Of a stretch of DNA of 26,118 nucleotides, positions 17,715 through 25,035 are shown in pieces. The notes beneath the pieces were generated by a model, which saw nothing but the letters and a program-made list of their open reading frames with translations, had not been told where the DNA came from and ran no database searches. The position numbers were made by a program, and so were the translations under genes. Position 1 is the first letter of the stretch. Every line of letters starts with the position of its first letter. Origin of the DNA: a virus; the IMG/VR virus record IMGVR_UViG_3300035698_003233, positions 1 through 26,118 of that record, one strand, 5' to 3'.

Positions 17715-20042
17715 TTATCCAAACTGAGCTGGTTGTGATCCAGGCGTACCTTGCGATGCTATGTCCTGAAGCTGTTGCTGTCTCAGTTGTTCCTTCTTCT
17801 GTGCCTCTTCTTCTCTTAACAATTGTGTCTCGTCTTTCAGCATATCACGTAATGCTACATCGTTTGCTCTTGCAAGCATTTGTAACATTCCGTTGAAATC
17901 TACTTTCATTACAGCTTCTTGAGGGAACTCTCTTAATGCGTTCAATAGCATCAATAGATTCTCTCTAGCCAGCTCCTTGCTGATCGTTGTCATAGAACCT
18001 GTTACTGCGATATCACTATCTGTAATAGGAGCTGTAAGCATTTCATAGAATAATTTTTTACTTGGAGGTGGTGGCTCTTTAGTATCAGCGAAGGTTAAAG
18101 ATTTAATCTTCATGTCAACTTCAAGTCTTTTAGCCTCTGATCTCATTTGCTCTTTCTGTTGTTGTTGAGCTTGAACCCATTGTCCTTGCATCGCTGCTAT
18201 TTTAGCAGCAGGAGGAACAACTATTGTTCTCGCTGGGTTATTAGGGTCAGGGATTTCTCTCTGTGGGATAGGCGGTGGTGGCTGTATAGGGCCGTCAGCC
18301 TGTTGAATCAACTGTTGAATATGTTGCCCCATTTGCTGGACTTCTTGGAAGATGTTCATATCCTCGAGTCTTTCAGCCTGGGTCTTCTTGTAGAAGTTCT
18401 CGTAAGCAGTCTCAACACCTGAATAATTTAACAATCTATTAAACAATTCATTACCAGTGAGAGCCATGTCATAAGCTGCTTCTTCGTCTTGGACTTCTGG
18501 TGATTCTGCTAGTTCTTCAACTTGCCGTTTGATCTGGTCTTCTAGAATTTGTTGTGTAGCACGAATACGACAAATGATACTAGGTCTAAGTACCTGCTCA
18601 TCGAAACGGCCAGCCGCTTCAACTATATTCAATTGAGAACCTGAGTAAGATTCTTTGATCTCGGTAGCTGTCTTACGCCCTTGGTGCATTGAACCAAGTT
18701 GGCCTTTACTTATGCCGACTCCTTCTTCAACTACGCCTTCAAGGTATTTAAGCATTGATATCCCTACGTTGATGGAATTACTTGCATCTGTAAGGTTGAT
18801 AAGCGATTCAACTTTGACATTGGTATATGCAGCCCCAGCTTCAAAAGGCTCGATTGGGGTTTCCGTCGGATCAATCACGCCGCCTGGTAATGGGATTATG
18901 TTTTTAGGTGGATCGTTAGCCATACCAGCAGTTCTAGCTATCTCACTAATGAATTGGTTAGAAGTGTATTGGTGTGGTAGGAAGGGTTGTAAAGGGCCTT
19001 GGTTGTAGAAAACCCCTGGTAGGTTCGTTGAAAAAGCTGCAAATAATAACCCATGTTCTACTGGGCTTACGTTCTGGGTTGCTTTCAATACATAGACTTT
19101 CTTATGCTCTAATTTAGAGTCTGAATCTAATCGTGGTTGTAGAACTGCTGTTACATATACGTTCTTGGCTACGAACTTCTCGCCATCTTTGCCCTTGAGG
19201 TACACACTTGGGAGGAAGTAGTCATATAGTCTTACCTTGCCGAAAGGCTCTGTATTCCTGTAGTGGTCCTTAATAGAGCTAGAACCATAACCAGCCATAG
19301 TGCTACCGCTACTGCCCGTTGTCTGAGGCTCTATCTGCGTTAGCACTTCCTGGTCAAAGTCTTCTCTGTCTAATAACTCTGAGTAATTGACATCGTAATA
19401 AAAAACTAGGTTAGATTTGCGCCAGTTGTCGCTAATTGGATAAATACCAGCTTGCCCTATACCTGGAGTAAATGGCTCGATATAATGCGAATGTGGGTTA
19501 AAACTGTGTCCTAGCACCGTATTGCCGTAAGAAATACATTCAGCCATTGCTGTTTTGTAGATATCTTTACAGTCAAATCGTTGATTCTCGGTCTTGATGA
19601 TATCAACCCAAGCGTCATTCGTGAACGGTAAGAACTTCTCTATCCCTGTTTTATAAAAATATTGGCTAAAACTACGAGTAACATTCAACCAATCTCCATT
19701 AGAAGGGAAGTTAAGGTTGCTCATGTTGACTAAATAAGCTCTAAAGAACTTCAGCATCAAAGGTAAATATAAATCACTGTATGAATCTGGAGATATATTC
19801 TCTAGCGCTTCTAGTTCTTCGCCTGTAAGCTTGCTTATGCTATCAGTGTCTAAGTTGTATCTAAGGTAATCTCTGTTAGAAAGCCCTTGGTCCATGAACT
19901 CTTGTTTAAGAGCCAGGTCCATTTGCCATCTACGGTAATCAAATTCGTTCCTTACAAAAGCCCGTTCAGCAATTTGTACAAGGTAGTCATCCCTTAAATC
20001 AATAAGTTCTGGCTCTAAAGAGTTGAAATCTAATTCTTGCAT
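17715..20042 (-). CDS. Portal protein
   Basis: At 775 residues it matches the size of large podoviral portals (P22 gp1 is about 725). It starts at ATG 20042 (MQELDFNSLEPELIDLRDDY), overlapping the upstream TAA by one base, with AGGAAGG before it. The N-terminal third is helical with YSDLYLPLMLKFFRAYLVN. The middle contains the stem/clip-like block IYKTAMAECISYGNTVLGHSF (about 155-175) and FIS-type helices (HQYTSNQFISEIARTAG). The crown and barrel region is long, helical and Gln-rich, with a Pro-rich bend QPPPPIPQREIPD near 590 and QQQQ runs toward the C-terminus. It would form the dodecameric ring that packages DNA with the terminase and receives the adaptor. The assignment rests on size, helical pattern and gene order rather than a single motif. 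Confidence 0.82.
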   Translation of the reverse strand: MQELDFNSLEPELIDLRDDYLVQIAERAFVRNEFDYRRWQMDLALKQEFMDQGLSNRDYLRYNLDTDSISKLTGEELEALENISPDSYSDLYLPLMLKFFRAYLVNMSNLNFPSNGDWLNVTRSFSQYFYKTGIEKFLPFTNDAWVDIIKTENQRFDCKDIYKTAMAECISYGNTVLGHSFNPHSHYIEPFTPGIGQAGIYPISDNWRKSNLVFYYDVNYSELLDREDFDQEVLTQIEPQTTGSSGSTMAGYGSSSIKDHYRNTEPFGKVRLYDYFLPSVYLKGKDGEKFVAKNVYVTAVLQPRLDSDSKLEHKKVYVLKATQNVSPVEHGLLFAAFSTNLPGVFYNQGPLQPFLPHQYTSNQFISEIARTAGMANDPPKNIIPLPGGVIDPTETPIEPFEAGAAYTNVKVESLINLTDASNSINVGISMLKYLEGVVEEGVGISKGQLGSMHQGRKTATEIKESYSGSQLNIVEAAGRFDEQVLRPSIICRIRATQQILEDQIKRQVEELAESPEVQDEEAAYDMALTGNELFNRLLNYSGVETAYENFYKKTQAERLEDMNIFQEVQQMGQHIQQLIQQADGPIQPPPPIPQREIPDPNNPARTIVVPPAAKIAAMQGQWVQAQQQQKEQMRSEAKRLEVDMKIKSLTFADTKEPPPPSKKLFYEMLTAPITDSDIAVTGSMTTISKELARENLLMLLNALREFPQEAVMKVDFNGMLQMLARANDVALRDMLKDETQLLREEEAQKKEQLRQQQLQDIASQGTPGSQPAQFG

Positions 20043-20479
20043 TAAACCTTCCTGTTAGCGAGTAGGTCAAGAGTGATATCTGTGAAATTAGTATGAACCG
20101 CCGCTATGGTATATTTTACCCTAATATAGCGATCTATGTTGGAATCTTTTACATTCCACATCTGTCTAAGAACGGTAGCCGTTTCTGTAGCAGCTGGGAG
20201 TGTTGTGTTATAAGGGACTTGGGTGAATTTAAGCGCAGTTGTGGACCCATCTGGATCTGTCAATTCGATAACCATTATCTTGTAAGCATTACTGAAGTCT
20301 TTCTCGCTACTCGCTTCGATCCAAAAATCAGCAGTACCAGAAGTGGTGCTACCTGTAGTGGGCATCCTAAGTTTAAATGAAAAATCTCTAAAGTCCTTTG
20401 TGTCAAAGGCATTACTATAAAAAGTAGTCGCCGAAGCAGGGCTAACAGAGTTTAATAAAGGTTGTAAATAATCAGCCAT
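20042..20479 (-). CDS. Small beta-rich virion protein, 145 aa
   Basis: Begins MADYLQPLLNSVSPASATTFYSN and is mostly beta strands: DFRDFSFKLRMPTTG, SGTADFWIEASSEKDF, IMVIELTDPDGSTTALKFTQV, then DRYIRVKYTIAAVHTNFTDITLDLL and a basic end. This looks like an Ig-like or jelly-roll decoration or portal-associated protein. It lies between the 189-residue probable decoration gene and the portal gene and shares the portal start by a TAATG overlap. ATG 20479 comes two bases after a terminator-like hairpin and T-tract and lacks a visible Shine-Dalgarno. That is unusual and may make its expression low or dependent on read-through. Confidence 0.6.
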   Translation of the reverse strand: MADYLQPLLNSVSPASATTFYSNAFDTKDFRDFSFKLRMPTTGSTTSGTADFWIEASSEKDFSNAYKIMVIELTDPDGSTTALKFTQVPYNTTLPAATETATVLRQMWNVKDSNIDRYIRVKYTIAAVHTNFTDITLDLLANRKV

Positions 20480-20481
20480 AA

Positions 20482-20515
20482 TAAAAGAGGAGGGGCCCCG
20501 TTTTCACAGAACCCC
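20482..20515 (-). terminator. Terminator-like hairpin after the 189-aa gene
   Basis: On the minus strand GGGGTTC pairs with GGGCCCC (two wobble pairs) around a ten-base loop and is followed by a TCCTCTTTTAT tract. It parallels the terminator behind the capsid gene. A competing GAAC-GTTC hairpin exists just upstream, so efficiency is uncertain. Confidence 0.5.
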
Positions 20516-20534
20516 GTTCATTGAGGGAGTGAAA

Positions 20535-21104
20535 TTAACTAGATGTGTCTCTTTTCACAATGTCGTAGTACATAACTAGACAAGAAGAACCAGCCGTTAA
20601 AGCTGCTACCGCGATTGTCATAGTAACGTCTCTCGTTGCAGTTGTGATGTTAGACTGAGAAGCTGCTGTACTGACTGGGATAAGAGCGATTGCGCCTGCC
20701 GCGCCAATTGTTCCTACCGCTGTTGCTGCTTTGATACCAGCTACGTCGTCTGTTAAGAGTCCTAGTGATATCGTCGCAGATCCGCCTGAAGTGATTGCTG
20801 TTGTGTTGTACAGATAACCACCTGTAATAACCGCACCAGTAGGTAATTGAGGGCCTCTTAGTGTGATTGCACCGATTGCTCCGCCGTCTGTTGCGAAGTC
20901 GTAGTACCATTTGCCGGTAAGTCCGAACTCTGAAACAAACCCACCCGTACTGATTGCTGGGGTAAAATTAGTTGTATCGAAACCTAATGCGATAATCTCG
21001 CCAGTGTCTGCCACTGTTTTAAGTGAACTAGCTGCACCAGTCAAGTCGCCTTGTTCTGTCGCGCTGAAAACTTTTGGTAATGTATTTTTTGCTTGTAATG
21101 CCAT
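20535..21104 (-). CDS. Probable capsid decoration protein, 189 aa
   Basis: Starts at ATG 21104 with GGAGA upstream inside the 33-bp leader shared with the capsid gene. It is rich in Ala, Gly, Thr and Ile with few charged residues: short TLPKVFSATEQGDLTG start, middle GKWYYDFATDGGAIGAITLRGPQL, then repeated strand-turn units (GGYLYNTTAITSGGSATISLG), and near the end VMYYDIVKRDTSS. Small beta proteins of this kind between terminase and portal are often head decoration or cement proteins, and a highly expressed shell partner would explain the shared leader. A fibre-type protein is the alternative. The role is inferred from regulation and composition. Confidence 0.6.
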   Translation of the reverse strand: MALQAKNTLPKVFSATEQGDLTGAASSLKTVADTGEIIALGFDTTNFTPAISTGGFVSEFGLTGKWYYDFATDGGAIGAITLRGPQLPTGAVITGGYLYNTTAITSGGSATISLGLLTDDVAGIKAATAVGTIGAAGAIALIPVSTAASQSNITTATRDVTMTIAVAALTAGSSCLVMYYDIVKRDTSS

Positions 21105-21105
21105 G

Positions 21106-21138
21106 ATTTATATTCTCCTATTCACAAATTAACACCAA
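21106..21138 (-). promoter_or_regulatory. Shared 33-bp leader upstream of the 189-aa gene
   Basis: Identical to 16630-16662. It contains the Shine-Dalgarno and AU-rich spacer of the 189-residue gene. Sequence identity ends sharply on the upstream side (AAATTC here against AATTAT before capsid), so the block itself, not a larger region, was copied or conserved. Confidence 0.8.
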
Positions 21139-21157
21139 ATTCTTTTATATGCAAGCT

Positions 21158-22717
21158 TTAGCGCCTTGTTCTTGTCCGCCGTCTTTGCTGCTTTATAGCA
21201 CGGCTGCGCTGGACTAATCCCTCGCGCTGAGCAAATCGTTCCTCAAAGTCGCTTGGCATTAACCCTGGATATAAATAGATAAACATATAGCCGAAAGCAT
21301 CAAAGAAATGCTCATACCACTGATCTTTCTTATATGTTAATTTATGAACACCCACACTGTTGCCACGTACCTTGTCATACACTAAACCTGTCTCAAAACC
21401 TTCAATCATTAAACCGACTTCAATTTCGCCAGTAACATGATGAGCTTCACCTAACATTGGGTGTAAAATTAGACCAGGATGACCATTAATAAGTTTGCCC
21501 ATAAGTTGCTTAATCGCTCGAACCCTATCAGCAGGACCACTCCGAATACTGCGAACTGCCTTACGGAACCGCTGCTGCAAAATCGTTTGGGCAGGAGGCG
21601 CTGTTCCTTGACCGTTGACCATAGCCCCTGCTGGGTCACAATAGATCCTGTAGTCAAACCCTGGGAACTCTCGCTCCCTGATCTCAGCGATCCTGTCCAT
21701 AAACAGGTATAAATCCTCATCTACGCCCATAACTGCCTTATGGAGAATTAAACTACCTATCGGCGAACGCTGACCACATACCCACGCTGGATGGTGACCA
21801 CCAAAGTCCCAGCCCTCTTCTAAAGGCACATCTGCTAATACACCGTACTCTTTATATGGTTTGCAATACGTTTCCTTTCTAAAGTCTTGGAACACTGGCT
21901 TACCTACTGGTAACAACCACTTCAGGTTATACTCCACCTGATAAGCTAACTCGCCCTCGGTCTTCTTGACATCCGCTATCCACTCTTCACTGCGCTTGGC
22001 AGGGTCAGCGGTGTGGTGCACATACATAACACAGTGACCTCTAGTGTTACGCTGCTCTGTTACACCTTCCATGATCTGGATAGGTTCAAAGTCCATATCC
22101 AACTCCTTCCTCCCTAAATCCTCATACAAACTCTTCGGCACTGGCGTACTGTTGATAATCAACTTCGCTATCGGGCCCTTAGCTGCTGCCATCGCTGACC
22201 TAAGCGTAGCCTCTTGGTTCTCTTGGAACCCAAACTCATCTAACCAAACCCGCGTGAATGTCTTACCCCTCATCTTGTTACTCGTACTTGCCGTAGCTAT
22301 AATACGACTCACCATTGCTTCATTAATGATTGTCAGCCGCTTAATCACTAACTTAGGCCATGGGTAATCCTTCGATAACCTCTCATACAAAGGGGCTATC
22401 CGTGTCTCTAAAAGATCCGCCGCATCTTCCTCATTCTGGTTCATCACGCCCAAACGCACGTTCTTCTGGAATAAAACCATCCAAAGAAAATAAGCCGCAA
22501 AATAATGAGTGAAAAACATCTGCCGTGACTTGACGATCACTATGTGCTTATTCGCCCTCACTGCCTTATCTACCTCCCTCAGATAACGCATACGAGGAGC
22601 TAAACGGATCTCTCCTGAACCCTCATCTGTTGTCCGAATACAATCAAATAAAAAATCAATAAACGAGTACTTCCATCTCGCCATATCCTTTGCTAGTTCT
22701 TCTGCACTCTTACTCAC
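21158..22717 (-). CDS. terL: Terminase large subunit (DNA-packaging ATPase/nuclease)
   Basis: The 519-residue protein starts at GTG 22717 (MSKSAEELAK), overlapping the end of the upstream small gene by 8 bp. ATPase motifs: a variant Walker A IVKSRQMFFTH (about 61-71), Walker B RVWLDEFGF (156-163, with Asp160-Glu161) and a coupling motif INSTP (188-192). Nuclease motifs of the RNase H fold: WDFGG (Asp304), YCDPAG (Asp361) and a third acidic candidate in FFDAFGY (Asp473). The C-terminus is strongly basic (RSRAIKQQRRRTRTRR). It pumps DNA into the procapsid through the portal and cuts unit lengths. It is the most secure assignment in the window and fixes the phage nature of the region. Confidence 0.93.
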   Translation of the reverse strand: MSKSAEELAKDMARWKYSFIDFLFDCIRTTDEGSGEIRLAPRMRYLREVDKAVRANKHIVIVKSRQMFFTHYFAAYFLWMVLFQKNVRLGVMNQNEEDAADLLETRIAPLYERLSKDYPWPKLVIKRLTIINEAMVSRIIATASTSNKMRGKTFTRVWLDEFGFQENQEATLRSAMAAAKGPIAKLIINSTPVPKSLYEDLGRKELDMDFEPIQIMEGVTEQRNTRGHCVMYVHHTADPAKRSEEWIADVKKTEGELAYQVEYNLKWLLPVGKPVFQDFRKETYCKPYKEYGVLADVPLEEGWDFGGHHPAWVCGQRSPIGSLILHKAVMGVDEDLYLFMDRIAEIREREFPGFDYRIYCDPAGAMVNGQGTAPPAQTILQQRFRKAVRSIRSGPADRVRAIKQLMGKLINGHPGLILHPMLGEAHHVTGEIEVGLMIEGFETGLVYDKVRGNSVGVHKLTYKKDQWYEHFFDAFGYMFIYLYPGLMPSDFEERFAQREGLVQRSRAIKQQRRRTRTRR

Positions 22718-22886
22718 TATACGCCACCACCCGCTGACACTCGTGACTCTTGCTCAATTGCTTATCACACTCACCTAGCCGCTTAATCAATTCCATCCAT
22801 GCTCCATCAGGAGCCTTAACCTCATAATCAAGTAACCACATATCTACGATATCCGTCATTAAATCAAATACCCCGCAACCCTTCAT
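22710..22886 (-). CDS. Hypothetical protein, 58 aa
   Basis: ATG 22886 forms an ATGA overlap with the stop of the 86-residue gene, and its TAA lies inside the terminase start. It reads MKGCGVFDLMTDIVDMWLLDYEVK, then APDGAWMELIKRLGECDKQL, SKSHECQRVVAYSE. It is helical, with two Cys and a His near the C-terminus (CDKQLSKSHEC), which is not a full zinc motif. The chain of ATGA overlaps around it strongly suggests it is translated. A terminase-linked regulatory or small-subunit role is possible, but nothing in the sequence shows it. Confidence 0.6.
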   Translation of the reverse strand: MKGCGVFDLMTDIVDMWLLDYEVKAPDGAWMELIKRLGECDKQLSKSHECQRVVAYSE

Positions 22887-23143
22887 AAACCATACCCATC
22901 CTCTATATCTATAATACCGATCTCACGAGTATAAACCACATACAATTCCTCGCGATTAAACTGACGCATCGGCATCGTAAACCGTGGCTCCACACCATGC
23001 TGCGCAATAATACCCAACATCCGCTCTCGATCACCTATATACAACATATACTCAGGGGCTTCAAACACCAACACAATCACGTCTAACACTGGAGCTGCAT
23101 CATGGATGTATGAAACACACTCCTTAAATAAATAACTACTCAT
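22883..23143 (-). CDS. Hypothetical protein, 86 aa
   Basis: Begins MSSYLFKECVSYIHDAAPVLDVIVLVFEAPEY, with a hydrophobic strand at about 20-28, then a helix RERMLGIIAQHG and a last strand pair EELYVVYTREIGIIDIED. The layout is a compact alpha/beta fold. It starts at ATG 23143 in an ATGA overlap with the zinc-finger gene and overlaps the following 58-residue gene by 4 bp. I do not recognise the family. The neighbours place it in a small packaging-linked operon ahead of the terminase. Confidence 0.6.
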   Translation of the reverse strand: MSSYLFKECVSYIHDAAPVLDVIVLVFEAPEYMLYIGDRERMLGIIAQHGVEPRFTMPMRQFNREELYVVYTREIGIIDIEDGYGL

Positions 23144-23445
23144 AACAAATCATTCCCCTTCGCCCGCTTGCGTACCCTGTAACAAGCCTGACAATAAAGA
23201 GCGTAAGCGTCCTGATGCTCCACCCCACACTTTTGACAAATCTTCACCTTTTTGGTGGCGATGCCTGTCTCTGTGCGCTTTTTGGCTTGAATTGACCGTA
23301 TCTCCTTCCTATCAATCTCTCGACACTTCTCTGAACAGAATCGTAGATACCGCCCCTGTGCGCCCTGAAAATACCCATGGTATCTAGCCTGTAGAAACGA
23401 CTCGCCGCATATCTTACAGTCCTTCTCTATAATATCTTTAATCAT
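23140..23445 (-). CDS. Double zinc-ribbon protein, 101 aa
   Basis: ATG 23445 is chosen; a TTG one codon earlier is also in frame. Two zinc-binding clusters are visible. The first is CKIC, a spacer with aromatic and basic residues, then FCSEKC (about residues 9-12 and 36-41), the treble-clef pattern also seen in HNH-type proteins. The second is CQKC (about 70-73), then EHQDAYALY, then CQAC (about 85-88). There is no HNH catalytic pattern after either, and the end is basic (RVRKRAKG), so DNA or RNA binding is more likely than cutting. It is the second zinc protein in this operon, and its second cluster matches the neighbouring 57-residue protein. Confidence 0.65.
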   Translation of the reverse strand: MIKDIIEKDCKICGESFLQARYHGYFQGAQGRYLRFCSEKCREIDRKEIRSIQAKKRTETGIATKKVKICQKCGVEHQDAYALYCQACYRVRKRAKGNDLL

Positions 23446-23500
23446 CAAACACCAGTATCACTATAAACACTAAACCTATCGCACATATTAACTCAATCAT
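23438..23500 (-). CDS. Possible 20-residue hydrophobic peptide
   Basis: A short frame MIELICAIGLVFIVILVFDD lies between two zinc-protein genes, overlapping both ends. It is almost entirely one membrane-spanning segment with an acidic tail. It overlaps the previous gene's last codons, and its stop lies inside the next gene's start. It may be a chance frame, and I see no dedicated ribosome site beyond GAAG a few bases upstream. Confidence 0.25.
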   Translation of the reverse strand: MIELICAIGLVFIVILVFDD

Positions 23501-23666
23501 CCTTCTTAACATCTTCTTCCCACCAATTACGGAACACCAGGGGCTCCGCTAACATAGCCCGATACGCCTTCTCCTTAACACGCCAAGCTGCCTGATAACA
23601 CTTACCGCACACCCGCGTATACCCATCTGCATGCTCTATACCGCATGTCTCACACTTCAACTTCAT
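23493..23666 (-). CDS. Small zinc-ribbon protein, 57 aa
   Basis: ATG 23666 makes an ATGA overlap with the upstream 233-residue gene. The N-terminal half is a zinc ribbon: CETC (residues 5-8), GIEHADGYTRV, then CGKC (20-23). The rest is an amphipathic helix with aromatic and acidic ends (AYRAMLAEPLVFRNWWEED). The CxxCGxEHxDxY...CxxCY spacing is shared with the second cluster of the next gene's product, so the two are probably paralogues. Small ribbon proteins in phages often bind nucleic acid or host polymerase, but I cannot tell the partner here. Confidence 0.65.
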   Translation of the reverse strand: MKLKCETCGIEHADGYTRVCGKCYQAAWRVKEKAYRAMLAEPLVFRNWWEEDVKKDD

Positions 23667-24364
23667 TCTACTAACTCATACTCCGTACACTCTATTAAAC
23701 CTACTGGCATACGCTCCGCTGCTTCCATTATCGCCATAAACTGCTCCGTCGGGCCAATCTCTATATGCTTCTTCTCTACTAACTCACCTGTAACCTGCGC
23801 CAACAACCTACCTAACTCCGTAAACGCCTTCAACGCTTCCTTCGCCGTTAACTCATCACTCTCTAAACCCTCCAACGCCTTACGACCTAAACGCTTCACT
23901 ATCGGACGCAATTGCGCTTCCACCTTCACGTCAACTACTGCGAAATCCCCCACTAAACCACTGATCTGACCCAATACCCACTTGCGCTCTGCTAAAAATC
24001 CACGACGCGCTGACATCAACTGCAAACTCTTTGCCTCTACCTTCAACTGACGACTCGCATCAACGGCACTAACTCCGCTGATATGCAAACCCAATGCGCG
24101 TAAACTCTCTGGCTCCCAATCTGCATAACGCTTCGATAGACCCTTCCACAGCTCGTCCTTCACTAACTCTACTGTATTCGCTGGTACTGAGCCTATCTGC
24201 ACATCCTCCAGCGCACCATTAATGGCCTTATCTACAAAACCATCCACCGTTAAACCAAAAGCCACTATACCTGCCTCAAATCCTGTCTCAGACTGTAAAC
24301 GTAATAACGCTCCCTCGCCGTCACCACTCAATAACGCCTCCCTAGCTCTTTTAATACTACTCAT
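23663..24364 (-). CDS. Putative terminase small subunit, 233 aa
   Basis: Starts at ATG 24364 (MSSIKRAREALLSGDGEG) in an ATGA overlap with the RHH-like gene. It is mainly helical. An N-terminal helical block contains FGLTVDGFVDKAINGALEDV, and a mid region has a possible helix-turn-helix ISGVSAVDASRQLKVEAKSL (about 95-114). The later part has KEALKAFTELGRLLAQVTGELVEKKHIEIG, which resembles the closing segment of many small terminases (a helix of the ALKALELLGKHLGL type, then a VEI strand). The position shortly upstream of the large terminase supports this. I do not see an unambiguous family signature, so this stays a candidate. The alternative is a DNA-binding regulator. Confidence 0.45.
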   Translation of the reverse strand: MSSIKRAREALLSGDGEGALLRLQSETGFEAGIVAFGLTVDGFVDKAINGALEDVQIGSVPANTVELVKDELWKGLSKRYADWEPESLRALGLHISGVSAVDASRQLKVEAKSLQLMSARRGFLAERKWVLGQISGLVGDFAVVDVKVEAQLRPIVKRLGRKALEGLESDELTAKEALKAFTELGRLLAQVTGELVEKKHIEIGPTEQFMAIMEAAERMPVGLIECTEYELVE

Positions 24365-24726
24365 GCACCCTGCAACTCCTTGATACGATTAAAAAACACA
24401 TCATTCGCCTCATCTGGAACCCTCTTGCCAGACTCATATAGATCATTCCTATAATCTTCCCAATTCTTCTCAAGCTCTTGCAATGTCTCACTAGTAGCTA
24501 CATAACGACCGTGCTTCACCCATAACTCGTCTAACTCCCAACTCGATGCGGATGTAACCCCTACTGAGAATGCCGCTCCGAAATATGCCGCCAATGCCTC
24601 CTTCAACACCACACTCTTCGTCTTACCGCTTCGCTTGATCTTCGTCGCCATCTCTAACGATATCCTTCCACATATCGGAACCGTACATCCGCGGGCTATC
24701 TCTAAATCTATTGTAATCTCTGTCAT
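24361..24726 (-). CDS. Ribbon-helix-helix-like DNA-binding protein, 121 aa
   Basis: The frame extends 20 codons further upstream, but ATG 24726 is chosen because a good promoter lies inside that extension. N-terminal strand TEITIDLEIARGCTVPICG is followed by an RHH-like run: RISLEMATKIKRSG (about 21-34) and SVVLKEALAAYFG (about 38-50), joined by a KTK turn. This matches the strand-helix-helix layout of small repressors of the MetJ/Arc superfamily, with the basic turn and the hydrophobic second helix. Residues 60-121 are a helical C-terminal part (ETLQELEKNWEDYRNDLY). RHH proteins bind short palindromes, and palindromes overlap this gene's own promoter, so autoregulation is likely. The gene heads the ATGA-linked chain that runs to the terminase. 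Confidence 0.6.
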   Translation of the reverse strand: MTEITIDLEIARGCTVPICGRISLEMATKIKRSGKTKSVVLKEALAAYFGAAFSVGVTSASSWELDELWVKHGRYVATSETLQELEKNWEDYRNDLYESGKRVPDEANDVFFNRIKELQGA

Positions 24727-24732
24727 CTGTCT

Positions 24733-24761
24733 ATAGTAGCACAACTGTGTATTAAATACAA
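24733..24761 (-). promoter_or_regulatory. Leftward sigma70 promoter before the RHH-like gene
   Basis: -35 TTGTAT (24761-24756), a 17-base spacer, extended -10 TGCTACTAT with core TACTAT (24738-24733), then AGACAG and the ATG at 24726. +1 falls at or beside the start codon, so the mRNA is predicted to be leaderless. The palindrome 24748-24760 overlaps the -35 and spacer. Confidence 0.65.
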
Positions 24762-24975
24762 GCGAAATAAATAAATAAATACTCACCTCTCGTAATATAT
24801 ACTCACATTCACGTACTTAATACACTTATTACACGTTGAATACACGGCAAAATATACTGAATACTTTAAAAATGTCGAAAATTAATACAAAAATCAAGTA
24901 TTTAATACTCAATAACGTGTAATAAATACACGGCAAACTGTATGCAAATAGCGAAAAATGTATGTAATAAATACA
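24748..24975. repeat. Array of 13-bp palindromic operator-like sites
   Basis: Perfect palindromes TGTATTAAATACA (24748-24760) and AGTATTTAATACT (24897-24909), one-mismatch copies TGTAATAAATACA at 24918-24930 and 24963-24975, and a weaker CGTACTTAATACA at 24812-24824. Half-site AATAC also occurs at 24839, 24860 and 24884. Centre-to-centre spacings of 64, 85 and 21 bases fit whole helical turns, but 45 does not. They look like binding sites for a dimeric protein, probably the RHH-like product. Confidence 0.6.
24826..24937. repeat. 12-bp inverted repeat with 13-bp direct repeats
   Basis: TTATTACACGTT at 24826-24837 and its exact reverse complement at 24914-24925, each followed by the direct repeat AATACACGGCAAA at 24839-24851 and 24925-24937. 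They lie inside the AT-rich operator array and may be part of the same regulatory or replication-origin structure. Confidence 0.7.
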
Positions 24976-25035
24976 TATAAATATATAGGTAAATACCATA
25001 CAAAATTAGGTGGTAATTAACATAAACAACCGAAA

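Noticed and set aside
21106-21138. T4-type late promoter (TATAAAT next to the start codon), also at 16630-16662
   Set aside because: It lies between the ribosome site and the ATG, so a transcript started there would lose the ribosome site; it is better read as an AU-rich spacer.
24727-24786. N-terminal 20-codon extension of the RHH-like protein (GTG start)
   Set aside because: The region holds the promoter -35/-10, and the GTG has no properly spaced ribosome site.
24826-24837. DnaA box
   Set aside because: TTATTACACG differs from TTATNCACA at key positions; it fits the local inverted repeat better.
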